A stretch of DNA of 38,341 nucleotides, from NCBI GenBank assembly GCA_938024995.1, contig CALJDU010000065.1, positions 1 to 38,341 on the forward strand, read 5' to 3'. The notes under the pieces were generated by a model that saw only the letters and a program-made list of their open reading frames with translations, was not told the DNA's origin and ran no database searches. Positions 23,376 to 30,337 of the stretch are shown here, one piece after another. Origin of the DNA: an uncultured bacterium. GTDB taxonomy: Bacteria > Myxococcota_A > Polyangia > Polyangiales > Houyiibacteriaceae. Each line of letters opens with the position of its first letter. Position 1 is the stretch's first letter. The translations under genes were made by a program, and so were the position numbers.

Positions 23376-24233
23376 ATGCCGCTCCCGCTTGTTGAGACCA
23401 AGACCGCGCAGGCTTCGAAAGTCCCGGTCGTTGACGAGGCCTACAAGACGCACCGCCGATTCGATCGCGCGGCGCGTCTCTTCACCGAGCCTGGGCTTCA
23501 TCGCTTGATGGGCGCGAAGGTCATCGTCTTTGGCGTGGGCGGAGTGGGCTCGTTCGCGGCGGAGTCCCTCGCGAGGAGCGCCGTAGGTCACCTGATCTTG
23601 GTCGACTTCGACAAGGTCTGCGTCACCAACACCAACCGCCAGCTCCACACCATGAAGGGCACCGTCGGCAAGAAGAAGGTCGACGTCATGGCGGACCGGC
23701 TTCGCTTGATTCACCCGACCGGACGCGTCGACGCGGTGGCGCGCTTTTACGAAGCAGGCGCGAGCGAAGAGCTGCTCACGGGCGAGCCCGACTTCGTCAT
23801 CGACGCGATCGACAACATGACCGCGAAGGCGCACCTGCTCGCGACCTGCATCGCGCGCGGCATCCCGGTCGTCTCGTCGATGGGCGCAGCGGCGCGGATG
23901 GACCCGACGAAGATTCGCGTCGCCGATCTCGTCGACACCGTACGCGACCCCTTTGCGAAGTCGCTCCGGCGTATCCTCCGCCAAAAGCACGGGCTCCCGC
24001 TCGAGCGCGGCGTTCCTTGTGGCGTGCACGCGGTCTTCAGCACCGAAGAACCCATCGCGCCGACCCCGCCCAAGTACGACGAAGGCGTGGGCTTCCGGTG
24101 CGTGTGTCCGGGCGGCAAGAACGGTCTGCATGATTGTGATCGACGCACCCGAATCGACGGCAGCGCCTCGTTCGTCACCGGTTCGTTCGGGCTCGCGACC
24201 GCCAGCGTGGTGGTCCGCGAACTGATCAAATAG
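23376..24233 (+). CDS. tcdA: tRNA threonylcarbamoyladenosine dehydratase
   Basis: A 285-residue E1/ThiF-fold enzyme of the TcdA (CsdL) group, which cyclises t6A at position 37 of ANN-decoding tRNAs to ct6A using ATP. Seen: the N-terminal HRRFDRAARLF segment, nucleotide-binding GVGGVGSFAAESLARS near 50-65, LVDFDKVCVTNTNRQ followed by HTMKGTVGKKK, DFVIDAIDNMTAKAHLL, SSMGAAARMDPTKI, and a closing GSFGLATASVVV helix. ATG 23376 gives the normal family start; a long in-frame extension upstream lies inside the PNGase-like gene and is not real. It lies 41 nt after that gene on the same strand but is unrelated in function. Confidence 0.93.
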   Translation: MPLPLVETKTAQASKVPVVDEAYKTHRRFDRAARLFTEPGLHRLMGAKVIVFGVGGVGSFAAESLARSAVGHLILVDFDKVCVTNTNRQLHTMKGTVGKKKVDVMADRLRLIHPTGRVDAVARFYEAGASEELLTGEPDFVIDAIDNMTAKAHLLATCIARGIPVVSSMGAAARMDPTKIRVADLVDTVRDPFAKSLRRILRQKHGLPLERGVPCGVHAVFSTEEPIAPTPPKYDEGVGFRCVCPGGKNGLHDCDRRTRIDGSASFVTGSFGLATASVVVRELIK

Positions 24234-24369
24234 AGGCCGGGAAGACGAGCTGGGGCTCGCGCGTAGAGTGAGCGTCCAAGGGACCTCGGCAAATCGTGGT
24301 CTGGGCTACGCAACCGTGATTTTCCTCGCGAATTCGTCTCCCAGCGCCCCTTTACAGCCGCGGCTCAAC

Positions 24370-24387
24370 TTGGATAATCGCATCCAA
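24370..24387. promoter_or_regulatory. Perfect palindrome TTGGAT-N6-ATCCAA
   Basis: TTGGAT at 24370-24375 and ATCCAA at 24382-24387 form an exact inverted repeat about 70 nt upstream of the DUF4332 gene, in an unusually A/T-rich part of the leader. It could be a dimeric regulator operator or a small leader hairpin. No regulator for it is evident. Confidence 0.4.
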
Positions 24388-24456
24388 ATTGATCCTTTTG
24401 GACACTTCGGCGGATGGCTGAAGACCAAGAGACAAAAACAACCGGGAGATAGAGCA

Positions 24457-24864
24457 ATGGCGAAGAAGATTTCTGAGATCGAGGGCATTGGGCCGAAGTA
24501 CAGCGAGAAGCTTGAGGGCGCGGGCATCAAGACGGTTGAGGCGCTGCTTGAGGCGGGCGCGAAGCCGGCGGGCCGCAAGAAGCTCGCGACCGAGACCGAG
24601 ATCAGCGAGAAGCTTGTCCTCCGCTGGGTCAACATGGCCGACCTCTTCCGCATCAAGGGTGTGGGCGAAGAGTACAGCGACCTCCTCGAGGCCGCGGGCG
24701 TGGACACGGTCAAGGAGCTCGCGACGCGCAACGCGGAGAACCTCACCAAGAAGATGGAAGAGGTCAACGGCGAGAAGAAGCTCGTCCGCGCCGTGCCGAA
24801 GCTCGCCAGCGTCGAGAAGTGGGTCGCCGAGGCCAAGACCCTCGACCGCGCCGTCTTCTACTAA
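24457..24864 (+). CDS. DUF4332 helix-hairpin-helix protein
   Basis: A 135-residue cytoplasmic protein containing two helix-hairpin-helix-like segments: IEGIGPKYSEKLEGAGIKTVEAL near 7-29 and IKGVGEEYSDLLEAAGVDTVKEL near 66-88, each with the G-I/V-G hairpin and L-x-x-A-G turn. This tandem layout is the DUF4332 pattern, related to HhH folds that bind DNA or proteins. No catalytic motif is seen. ATG 24457 has GGGAG about 8 nt upstream and gives MAKKISEIEGIG; the frame is open well upstream but that part is leader. The codon usage is strongly biased to GAG, AAG and CTC, suggesting good expression. A TTCG-loop hairpin follows the stop. Confidence 0.88.
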   Translation: MAKKISEIEGIGPKYSEKLEGAGIKTVEALLEAGAKPAGRKKLATETEISEKLVLRWVNMADLFRIKGVGEEYSDLLEAAGVDTVKELATRNAENLTKKMEEVNGEKKLVRAVPKLASVEKWVAEAKTLDRAVFY

Positions 24865-24889
24865 GGCTTACTTACCTGAGTCATGAACG

Positions 24890-24911
24890 AGAGCTGCCTT
24901 CGGGCGGCTCT
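24890..24911 (+). terminator. Hairpin terminator after DUF4332 gene
   Basis: AGAGCTGCC and GGCGGCTCT pair over 9 bp (one T-G wobble) around a stable TTCG tetraloop, 25 nt after the stop codon. The following bases (TGTCAATTCTG) hold only scattered T, so it may be a weak terminator or a 3' stabilising hairpin. Confidence 0.55.
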
Positions 24912-24941
24912 TGTCAATTCTGATAGGGGCCTTTTCGGATA

Positions 24942-25045
24942 GGGGTCTTTGCTTCGAAGACCCCCTCGGCTTCGCCGATTCGCGCAAAACGTCTTCTGCG
25001 CAGGGCGCCAAGCCACGACCGAAGTCTTGTTCGCTTCGCTCTCAA
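24942..25045 (+). repeat. Dispersed hairpin repeat, copy 4
   Basis: This copy lies in the 302-base gap between the DUF4332 gene and gcdH, which holds no gene. GGGGTCTT (24942-24949) pairs with AAGACCCC (24957-24964). It is followed by CTCGGCTTCGCCGATTC and GCAAAACGTCTTC, identical or nearly so to copy 1. A second hairpin, CAAACAC-TCCGGGC-GTGTTTG at 25043-25063, lies just downstream. The rest of the gap to 25166 is ordinary leader sequence. Confidence 0.8.
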
Positions 25046-25166
25046 ACACTCCGGGCGTGTTTGGAGCCCTTTGCGTCCTTCCTTGCCGAGTGTGCATCGC
25101 GCTCTCTCCAACAACGGAGTGCGGATCCACATGGCTTGTCGGGGGCGTGCGTGAGCAACCTTGGGT

Positions 25167-26336
25167 ATGGCGGCTCTCGACTACTACGGCATCGACGATC
25201 TCCTCACCTCGGAAGAGCGCATGGCGCGCGATGAGGTGCGGCGCTTCGTCGACGCGAAGATCACGCCGATTGTTGGCGATCACTATCAAGCGGGAACGTT
25301 CCCGATGGAGCTGGTGCCCGAGTTCGGCGAGATGGGCTTGCTCGGGAGCAACCTCCCAGAGAAGTACGGCTGCGCCGGCATGAACGACGTGGCTTACGGC
25401 CTCACCATGCAGGAGCTCGAGCGAGGCGACAGCGGCATCCGCTCGTTCTGTTCCGTGCAAGGCGCGCTCTGCATGTACCCGATCTTCGCGTTCGGCTCTG
25501 AAGAGCAGCGCGAGAAGTACCTCCCCAAGATGGCGAAGGGTGAGATCATCGGCTGCTTCGGTTTGACCGAGCCCGACTTCGGCTCGAACCCGACCGGCAT
25601 GATCACGCGCGCCGAGTCCTTGCCAGGAGGCGGCTACAAGATCAATGGCGCCAAGCGCTGGATCACCAACGGCAACCTCGCGCACATCGCGATTATCTGG
25701 GCCAAGCTCGACGGGGGTCGCGTGCACGGCTTCGTCGTGCCGACCGAGACCGAGGGCTTCACCGCGCTTGAGATCAAAGACAAGTTCAGCTTGCGCGCGA
25801 GCGTGACCAGCGAGCTCATCTTGGAAGACTGCGTCGTCTCTGCGGATGCGATCTTGCCGAACGTCGCGGGCATGCGCGGACCGCTTTCATGTTTGTCGCA
25901 GGCGCGCTTCGGGATCTGCTGGGGCGGCATCGGCGCGGCCATGTCGTGCTACGAGACCGCGCTCTCCTACGCGAAGGATCGCGTGCAGTTCGATCGCCCG
26001 ATCGCGGGCTATCAGCTCGTGCAGCAGAAGCTGGTTCACATGCTGACCGAGATCACGAAGGCGCAGTGCCTCACGCTACAGCTCGGTCGCTTGAAAGAAG
26101 CCGGCAAGATCCGGCCCGCACAGATCAGCTTGGCCAAGCGCAACAACATCTTCCACGCGCTCGAAATCGCGCGGATGGCGCGCGACGTCCTGGGCGCGAA
26201 CGGCATCATGTACGAGTACCCGGTCGGCCGGCACATGATGAACCTCGAGACGGTCTACACCTACGAGGGCACTCATGACATCCACACGCTCATCGTGGGC
26301 CAGGACATCACGGGCCTCGCGGCGTTCTCAGGCTGA
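25167..26336 (+). CDS. gcdH: Glutaryl-CoA dehydrogenase
   Basis: A 389-residue acyl-CoA dehydrogenase of the glutaryl-CoA group, which oxidises and decarboxylates glutaryl-CoA to crotonyl-CoA in lysine and tryptophan breakdown using FAD. Diagnostic sites: IRSFCSVQGALCMYPI near 95 (the Arg-Ser region that binds the glutaryl carboxylate), CFGLTEPDFGSNP for FAD, RWITNGNLAHI, FDRPIAGYQLVQQKL, and the catalytic Glu in YEGTHDIHTLIVGQDITG (E367). Length is normal for the family. ATG 25167 is preferred over a TTG two codons earlier. It stands alone without electron-transfer or glutarate genes nearby; the tRNA-Ala gene follows. Confidence 0.94.
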   Translation: MAALDYYGIDDLLTSEERMARDEVRRFVDAKITPIVGDHYQAGTFPMELVPEFGEMGLLGSNLPEKYGCAGMNDVAYGLTMQELERGDSGIRSFCSVQGALCMYPIFAFGSEEQREKYLPKMAKGEIIGCFGLTEPDFGSNPTGMITRAESLPGGGYKINGAKRWITNGNLAHIAIIWAKLDGGRVHGFVVPTETEGFTALEIKDKFSLRASVTSELILEDCVVSADAILPNVAGMRGPLSCLSQARFGICWGGIGAAMSCYETALSYAKDRVQFDRPIAGYQLVQQKLVHMLTEITKAQCLTLQLGRLKEAGKIRPAQISLAKRNNIFHALEIARMARDVLGANGIMYEYPVGRHMMNLETVYTYEGTHDIHTLIVGQDITGLAAFSG

Positions 26337-26358
26337 ATTCAGAGGGGTCAGCTGGCCC

Positions 26359-26386
26359 TTGCGCGTACCGTCGCCGTGTGTATATT
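26359..26386 (+). promoter_or_regulatory. Sigma-70-type promoter of tRNA-Ala
   Basis: TTGCGC at 26359-26364 and TATATT at 26381-26386 with a 16-nt spacer. Transcription would start about 5 nt before the tRNA 5' end at 26398. The -10 box stands out in the GC-rich surroundings. Confidence 0.65.
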
Positions 26387-26397
26387 CCGACGGCCCT

Positions 26398-26473
26398 GGG
26401 GACATAGCTCAGCTGGGAGAGCGCTTGAATCGCACTCAAGAGGTCAGGGGTTCGATCCCCCTTGTCTCCACCA
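26398..26473 (+). tRNA. tRNA-Ala (anticodon CGC)
   Basis: A 76-nt cloverleaf with CCA encoded. Acceptor arm GGGGACA pairs with TGTCTCC, including the G3-U70 wobble pair that identifies alanine tRNAs. The D arm is GCTCAGCTGGGAGAGC, the anticodon stem CTTGA/TCAAG carries the loop ATCGCAC with anticodon CGC (reads GCG), and the T arm is AGGGG-TTCGATC-CCCCT. It lies between gcdH and a strong terminator, with its own promoter. Confidence 0.97.
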
Positions 26474-26482
26474 GAGCAACTG

Positions 26483-26520
26483 AAAAGGCCCGCGAGTATT
26501 CGCGGGCCTTTTCTCTTTTT
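26483..26520 (+). terminator. Strong intrinsic terminator after tRNA-Ala
   Basis: A perfect 13-bp stem, AAAAGGCCCGCGA pairing with TCGCGGGCCTTTT around a GTAT loop (26483-26512), is followed by CTCTTTTT. The A-run in front makes it usable in both directions. Confidence 0.92.
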
Positions 26521-26581
26521 CTGGGAGGGGCTGTCCGCCCCTCCCTCCCACCGAGCAAGTAGTTGGGAGCCTCCTTCCCAT

Positions 26582-26729
26582 GTTCGCTTCGCTCAGTATC
26601 GTCCGCTTCGCGTACTCGGGTCTGTACTTCGCGTCGCCGTGTTCGCTCGTCGGTCTTCGGAACCCCTCCGACGTTCGCTTTGCTCAGTATCGTCCGCTTC
26701 GCGTACTCGGGTCCGTCCTTCGCGTCGCG
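26582..26729. repeat. Two direct repeat copies with 91-bp period
   Basis: A 41-bp block starting GTTCGCTTCGCTCAGTATC at 26582-26622 recurs at 26673-26713 with a single T-for-C change. A looser match (CTTCGCGTCG) extends each copy to about 26638 and 26729. It lies in the gap between the tRNA terminator and the end of the leftward secreted-protein gene. The TTCGCTTCGCTC core is shared with the dispersed hairpin repeat. Confidence 0.85.
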
Positions 26730-26738
26730 CGCTTCCGC

Positions 26739-28007
26739 TTAGCGGCGGCGGCTTCGGCGTGAACGGCGCCCGCGGCGTCCTCGTCGGGCTCTCGCGCTGG
26801 GCTGGAACGCCTCTCCGTTCTGCGGAACCGCGCCCGCCATCGCTTGTCCTTCGGGGGACACCCAAGCGCGTCCATAGAACGCGGTCCGCGCGCTCGAATC
26901 GGTGCGCTGGTCGAACTCGTTGCCTTCGCCGCCGATCCGCGTCTCCGCGAGGTGAACGCGGCCGTACGGCGTGCGCAGACCCGCGAGCTCTTCCGGATGC
27001 GGCGCGATCTCGCCGGGACCCGTGACCGTGAACGCGAACTCGCGAATGACGACGCGATCTTCCGTTCGGATCTGACACTCCCAGCGGCCTGGGTGCGCCC
27101 CCATGTCGATCGCGCCGTTCACCATCGAGTAGTCCCCCGTGTTCCACGTGATCGGGAGCGCGAAGGTGCCGCGCATAAAGTGAATGTGCTCACCCTCGGT
27201 TCGGTTCGCGTTCGCCATGCGGATCTCGCTCACGTGAACGTCGAGCCGCTGGGAATCCGCGCGGTCAATGCCGTCTCGCTCCGCGCGAACCCGCTCGCCG
27301 TCGACCTTGCAACGCAAGCGCAGACCGCCGCCGACAACGCTCTCGGTAAACGAGCGGTTGTAGGAGATCATGACCTGGTTCTGGTGGTTCTCGTTGCCCC
27401 GGTTCCCGTAGTCGCGGAAGTGGTGACGGTTGTTCTGCGGAACCGCTTCGATGAGCATCACGGGCGCGTTCCCGTGGTTGTTGATGATGAACTCGCTCGG
27501 CGCCGGCTCACCCGTTCCTCGGACTCGCGAGACCTTGCGGACATCGAGGGTGTGCGTGTGAACGAGGGTGACCGAGTCGTCATCGTCGTTGATGAAGTGA
27601 AGCTCGACGGTGAACTCGCCGTCGTCGCTGATGTAGTGATCCGTGTTGCTGCCCATCAACTGTCCCGAGTAGGCGTCCGGCGCGTTGCCCGGGCGGAACT
27701 CGCGCGTGTTGTGCGACCAGCTCCCAGGTACGGTCTCGGTCGCGACCGTGCGGTTACCCTTCTTGATCACGACGCGCCACGCGCTGCCGTCCGGGATGCC
27801 GTCGCCGAGCAGGCGGAACCGTCCGTACAGCGTCCAGCGCTCCTCGGGTCGGTTGTTGGTCATGGTCCCCGCGTTGTTGATCTCAAACCACGCGAAGGTC
27901 TCGTCGTAGTGGACCCCGCTCGGGAGGTCGGCCGACGCGGTTTGAGGATGGGAAACCGCGATCGCGATCACGGATGCAAATGCAGACAGCCACGCTGTTC
28001 TGTTCAT
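26739..28007 (-). CDS. Secreted protein of unknown function with Arg-rich tail
   Basis: A 422-residue protein. A Sec signal (MNRTAWLSAFASVIAIAVSH, probable cleavage near TASA) precedes beta-rich sequence with several Ig-like stretches (RWTLYGRFRLLGDG, WRVVIKKGNRTV, FTVELHFINDDDDS, WECQIRTEDRVVIREFAFTV). The last 17 residues are almost all basic (RARRGRRGRRSRRSRRR), an odd end for an exported protein that could bind DNA, LPS or another polyanion. I do not recognise a family. ATG 28007 has AGGAG 8 nt upstream; a TTG directly before it is in frame. It is downstream of the ABC ATPase gene on the same strand with a 180-nt gap, so joint transcription is uncertain. Confidence 0.75.
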   Translation of the reverse strand: MNRTAWLSAFASVIAIAVSHPQTASADLPSGVHYDETFAWFEINNAGTMTNNRPEERWTLYGRFRLLGDGIPDGSAWRVVIKKGNRTVATETVPGSWSHNTREFRPGNAPDAYSGQLMGSNTDHYISDDGEFTVELHFINDDDDSVTLVHTHTLDVRKVSRVRGTGEPAPSEFIINNHGNAPVMLIEAVPQNNRHHFRDYGNRGNENHQNQVMISYNRSFTESVVGGGLRLRCKVDGERVRAERDGIDRADSQRLDVHVSEIRMANANRTEGEHIHFMRGTFALPITWNTGDYSMVNGAIDMGAHPGRWECQIRTEDRVVIREFAFTVTGPGEIAPHPEELAGLRTPYGRVHLAETRIGGEGNEFDQRTDSSARTAFYGRAWVSPEGQAMAGAVPQNGEAFQPSARARRGRRGRRSRRSRRR

Positions 28008-28191
28008 CAAGTCACTCCTCGTTCAGCTCCATGCGAATTACACAGAGGCGGACGATTCCATTGTCGTTCGATTTCTCAACCAAACAACTCGCGCCAAGAT
28101 GCTCACAAACCCTAGGGGTTACGGCAGTTTACAGACGACCTGGCGATACAACTCGCGGTCGCCGGCCTTCCGGGTGAGAGCCCGACGCGCG

Positions 28192-29130
28192 CTATTCTTC
28201 TTCCGTCGCCCCAAGGCTGACCGCCTCACGCATGAAGAGGTTCTCGAGCGTGTCACGCTGCGGAATCACCGAGATGATCTGTGCGCCACTGGCCGCCGCG
28301 AGCGTCACGGTGTCGGCGGGATCGCCCACGATCGTGAGGAAGATCTGGTCGCGCTCTTCCCGGATCTCGCCCTGTTCGCGCAGCGCGCTGAGCAACGAGT
28401 CGCTCACGTTCTTCAGCTCAACGATGACGCGGCGGTCCTTGGTGCGGAGCAGCTCGTCCATCGTGCCGCGCGCCGCGACCTTCCCGCGTTGCATGATCGT
28501 TACGCGATCACAGAGCATCTCCACGTCGCTCAAGATGTGACTCGTGAAGATGAGCGTCTTGCCGGCGTCGCGCTGCGCGACCAAGAGGTCGCGAACCTGC
28601 TTCCGCCCCACCGGGTCGAGACCGCTCATCGGTTCATCCAAGATGAGGAGCTCCGGATCGTGCAGCAGCGCCTGCGCCAGCCCGATTCGCTGCGTCATGC
28701 CCTTGCTGAACTTTCCGATCGCGCGCTCGCGGGCATGAGAGAGACCGACCTGCTCGATCAACTCATCGGCGCGCTTGCGCCGCGTCTTGCCATCCATCCC
28801 GACCAAGCGACCGCACAGGTCCAGGAACTCTGTCGGCTTGAGATACTGATAGACGTACGGGTTCTCTGGCATGTAGCCGACCCGCTTCATCGTCTCGCGC
28901 GTCCCGGGCGGTTGCCCGAAGATCGACACGTCGCCCGCGGTCGGGAACGTGAGCCGGAGGATCATCTTGATCGTCGAGGTCTTGCCCGCGCCGTTCGGAC
29001 CGAGCAGCCCAAAGATCTCGCCTTCACGAACCTCGAAGTCGACGCCGCGTACCGCCTCTACGCGCTTCCGGAAAAACCCGATGCGGTACGTCTTCTCAAG
29101 CGCGCGGACTTGAAGAACCGGAGCAGCCAT
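28192..29130 (-). CDS. ABC transporter ATP-binding protein
   Basis: A 312-residue ATPase with Walker A GPNGAGKTS near 44, Q-loop region YMPENPYVYQYL, signature FSKGMTQRIGLAQAL (the variant common in NatA/CcmA-type export systems), Walker B LLILDEPMSGLDP and the switch His in IFTSHILSDVE. After about residue 225 comes the C-terminal extension typical of drug- or polymer-export ATPases. No permease gene is adjacent in the window: the upstream neighbour is a DegT aminotransferase and the downstream one a secreted protein. It probably pairs with a permease elsewhere; the substrate is unknown. Confidence 0.92.
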   Translation of the reverse strand: MAAPVLQVRALEKTYRIGFFRKRVEAVRGVDFEVREGEIFGLLGPNGAGKTSTIKMILRLTFPTAGDVSIFGQPPGTRETMKRVGYMPENPYVYQYLKPTEFLDLCGRLVGMDGKTRRKRADELIEQVGLSHARERAIGKFSKGMTQRIGLAQALLHDPELLILDEPMSGLDPVGRKQVRDLLVAQRDAGKTLIFTSHILSDVEMLCDRVTIMQRGKVAARGTMDELLRTKDRRVIVELKNVSDSLLSALREQGEIREERDQIFLTIVGDPADTVTLAAASGAQIISVIPQRDTLENLFMREAVSLGATEEE

Positions 29131-29191
29131 CGCGCGCTTTATAACACGGCGCGGTCGATGAAAAAGAAACGCGGCAGTGGACGCGCTGCGG

Positions 29192-30265
29192 TCAGCCGAG
29201 CACGGCGCGAACCGCCGCGATCACGCCGTCCCGATCGGCCTCGGTCATCTCCGCGAAGAGCGGCAGCGCGAATCCGCGATCGACGACTTGGTCGGCTCCG
29301 GGCAAGGCGTACCGCTCTTCTTTTTCGACCACCGAAGCGAGTCGATGAAGCGCATACGAGAGCGCGCCGGACTCCACTCCACGCGCGCGGAGCGCCGCCA
29401 CGACATCATCGCGTGAGCTCCCCTCTGGCGCGAGCGCGCCGAGGGTCTGATGGTTCGGAGCGCTTCCGGCGGGCGCGCTTTGAAACTGTAGATGCCCGGC
29501 GAGCGCGTTCTGGATGTACTCGGCGTGCTCGCGTCGCGCGTTGTTCAGCATCTTCAACCGGCCCATCTGTACAACGCCGATCGCGCCCTGCATCTCGCTC
29601 AACCGGTGGTTCCCGCTCGGCTCGGAAAACCCGTCTGGGCCCCGCCCATGATTTCGCAGCACCCGCAGTCGCGCCGCGAGCGTCTCGTCGTCCGTGACGA
29701 TCACGCCACCTTCGCCGGTCGTGAGGACCTTGCGGGGATGAAAGCTGAAGGTGCTGATGTCACCGAGGCTCCCGCACGCTCTCCCGTTCGCGAAGCGGCT
29801 CCCGAGCGCGCAAGCGGCGTCTTCCACGACGGCGAGCCCGGCGAGCGCTTTGCTCATCGCGTCCGCCTGGAGCGGGTTGCCGAACTGATCGATGACGATG
29901 GCCGCGGTCGTCGCGTCCGTTCGCGCTGCGGCCATCAACGCTGGCGTGGAGTTCCACTCACCCACGTCGACATCGACCAGTTTCACGCGCGCGCCGACGA
30001 CGCGGATCGCGTGCGCGGGGCTTGGCCAGCTGACCGCGGGGCAGAGCACCTCGTCGCCAGGTCCGATGTTGAGCGCGCGCAAGGCGAGGACCAGCGCGCT
30101 GGTCCCGTTGGTCACCGCGACGCCATGCGCACGGTCCGCTTCGCTCGCGACGCTCGACTCGAACTCCGCGACGCGTGGACCTTGAACGAGCATCCCGGTC
30201 GAGAGCACCTCCGCGATCGCGTCGAGCTCTTCTTGTCCGAGGGTGGGTTTGGCGAGTCGAATCAC
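29192..30265 (-). CDS. DegT/DnrJ/EryC1/StrS family aminotransferase
   Basis: A 357-residue PLP-dependent enzyme of the sugar-aminotransferase family. Seen: MIRLAKPTLGQEELDAI at the start, GVAVTNGTSALVLALRAL for cofactor phosphate binding, GDEVLCPAVSWPSP, VVEDAACALGS, and the Schiff-base Lys in FSFHPRKVLTTGEGG, then HRLSEMQGAIGVVQ. Such enzymes transfer an amino group to keto-sugars for O-antigen, capsule or antibiotic sugars. No other sugar-nucleotide gene is nearby, so the pathway is unclear. The GTG start fits the family N-terminus. The ABC ATPase gene follows 61 nt downstream on the same strand and may be co-transcribed. Confidence 0.92.
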   Translation of the reverse strand: MIRLAKPTLGQEELDAIAEVLSTGMLVQGPRVAEFESSVASEADRAHGVAVTNGTSALVLALRALNIGPGDEVLCPAVSWPSPAHAIRVVGARVKLVDVDVGEWNSTPALMAAARTDATTAAIVIDQFGNPLQADAMSKALAGLAVVEDAACALGSRFANGRACGSLGDISTFSFHPRKVLTTGEGGVIVTDDETLAARLRVLRNHGRGPDGFSEPSGNHRLSEMQGAIGVVQMGRLKMLNNARREHAEYIQNALAGHLQFQSAPAGSAPNHQTLGALAPEGSSRDDVVAALRARGVESGALSYALHRLASVVEKEERYALPGADQVVDRGFALPLFAEMTEADRDGVIAAVRAVLG

Positions 30266-30337
30266 GCCCTGAGCATACCGCGAGCCGCCGCGAACGGAGA
30301 GGTCCGCGACAAAGAGGTCCGCGTCGATCAGGAGAGG

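Noticed and set aside
26398..26473. tRNA as an integration site for a mobile island
   Set aside because: No integrase gene and no second copy of the tRNA 3' end are seen in the window.
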